This document shows, piece by piece, positions 63,389 to 64,000 of a stretch of DNA of 64,000 bases. The notes beneath the pieces are model-generated. The model searched no databases, was not told the origin of the DNA, and saw only the letters and a list, made by a program, of their open reading frames with translations. Source of the DNA: Anadara kagoshimensis (lineage: Eukaryota; Mollusca; Bivalvia; Arcoida; Arcidae); NCBI GenBank assembly GCA_021292105.1, contig CM037864.1:7492635-7556634 (forward strand), written 5' to 3'. Every line of letters begins with the position of its first letter. Within the stretch, counting starts at the first letter, position 1. Position numbers and translations under genes: made by a program.

Positions 63389-64000
63389 TTTTATATATTT
63401 TAAAGTTTTTTCTCTGTATTTGCAGTGTCAAATTAGGCCAAAGAAAAGTGTTTCCACTGGCACGTTTAGAAAAGTTAGTGTCAGTAGGTAGGCATTTTTT
63501 AATTTTTAAAAAAAATTTGACCATATGGGGCAAAGATGCCAACTTTATCAGTGTTTGTCAAAATATTTGTCATAAAATATTATGGTAGGCATAAAAATTA
63601 AGGGGTGGCCCGGTCAGCGGAAACTAGCTTCTATTATTGGCCTTAACATTTTTTTCCTGTCTTCATTTCTCTTAAGATAAATTTTATTGAATAAAAATTG
63701 CAAGTTATTAATACTTTAAGTCTTTGACACAATTGGCCTCTATTTTAGTCATCAAACTACGGTAATATTTTTTCCCTGTCTCACTGAGAAATAATATTAT
63801 ATTAAATAAAAAGAAGTCAGTTATATTATTTAAGTTTAGACCAGAATATTTGGCCTTACATGTTACAAATTAATATATTTCTGTCTTCCGTTTTTCTCAA
63901 TTAATTTTTATATTAAAAGTTATAAAGTTAAGTCAAGATTTCTAATGTGAGGGTATGTTTGGCGTTTGGCCTCAATTTCAGGTTTCAAATTAATATTTCT
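63389..64000 (+). other. non-coding sequence with a weak exon candidate at 63426-63488
   Basis: TTTTTTCTCTGTATTTGCAG is a good acceptor. The next 63 bases read CQIRPKKSVSTGTFRKVSVS in phase 0 before AG and GTAGGC, a weak donor. In phase 1, required after the exons found here, it meets TAG after two codons. It could only be joined by an unseen exon, so I leave it uncalled. The rest to 64000 shows nothing, apart from a tandemly repeated TTGGCCT phrase (63637, 63732, 63850, 63967) spaced about 95-120 bp. Confidence 0.35.

Noticed and set aside
63426-63488. Possible internal exon CQIRPKKSVSTGTFRKVSVS between a good acceptor and a weak donor
   Set aside because: It is open only in phase 0, while all exons found here end in phase 1, where it meets TAG after two codons. 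The donor GTAGGC is weak.

Overview
The window is AT-rich eukaryotic DNA (by eye about one third G+C). It holds spliced coding exons with canonical GT/AG borders, long introns, several tRNA-derived SINE families, many short inverted-repeat DNA transposons (MITEs) and abundant tandem arrays. The repeat style suggests a lophotrochozoan, most likely a marine mollusc; this is inference. No bacterial, organellar or CRISPR-type feature was seen.

Only a little coding sequence can be supported. Three short coding exons on the + strand each start with an ATG in good context and end in a perfect GTAAGT donor: 9194-9269 (E1a), 17379-17532 (E1b) and 47453-47492 (E1c). A 69-nt internal exon (E2) lies at 42021-42089. 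All three first exons end in phase 1, and E2 begins and ends in phase 1. The simplest reading is one gene with at least three alternative promoters and N-termini plus an optional cassette exon, with its common exons beyond 64000. The protein is not identified: the N-termini are acidic or proline-rich and carry no domain I recognise. E2 is preceded by two further 58-bp copies of its own acceptor, each leading into an in-frame stop.

The rest is intronic or intergenic. SINE-A (tail of CAACT repeats), SINE-B (tRNA-Leu/Ser-like head) and SINE-C (head reading TGGCCTAATGGATAAG) occur throughout, often nested. MITE families include some with ends of the CAGGG or CAGTGG type and 5-bp target duplications, one with an 8-bp duplication, one with TCGCCGGCCATG ends, one with GGCAAACAACATTGACCTG ends and one with TACAGTCAAACCTG ends. 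Tandem arrays include a 40-bp satellite of about 65 copies at 38995-41584, 64-bp units near 11 kb, 82-bp units at 37.6-38.3 kb, 84-bp units at 54.2-54.8 kb and 60-bp units at 62.4-63.0 kb. Four arrays carry in each unit a motif like the end of the TACAGTCAAACCTG MITE, which suggests that transposon ends seeded them.

Stretches at about 25.4-26.1, 34.1-35.0 and 58.2-59.2 kb are free of recognised repeats and richer in CpG than their surroundings. They are the best candidates for conserved regulatory DNA.
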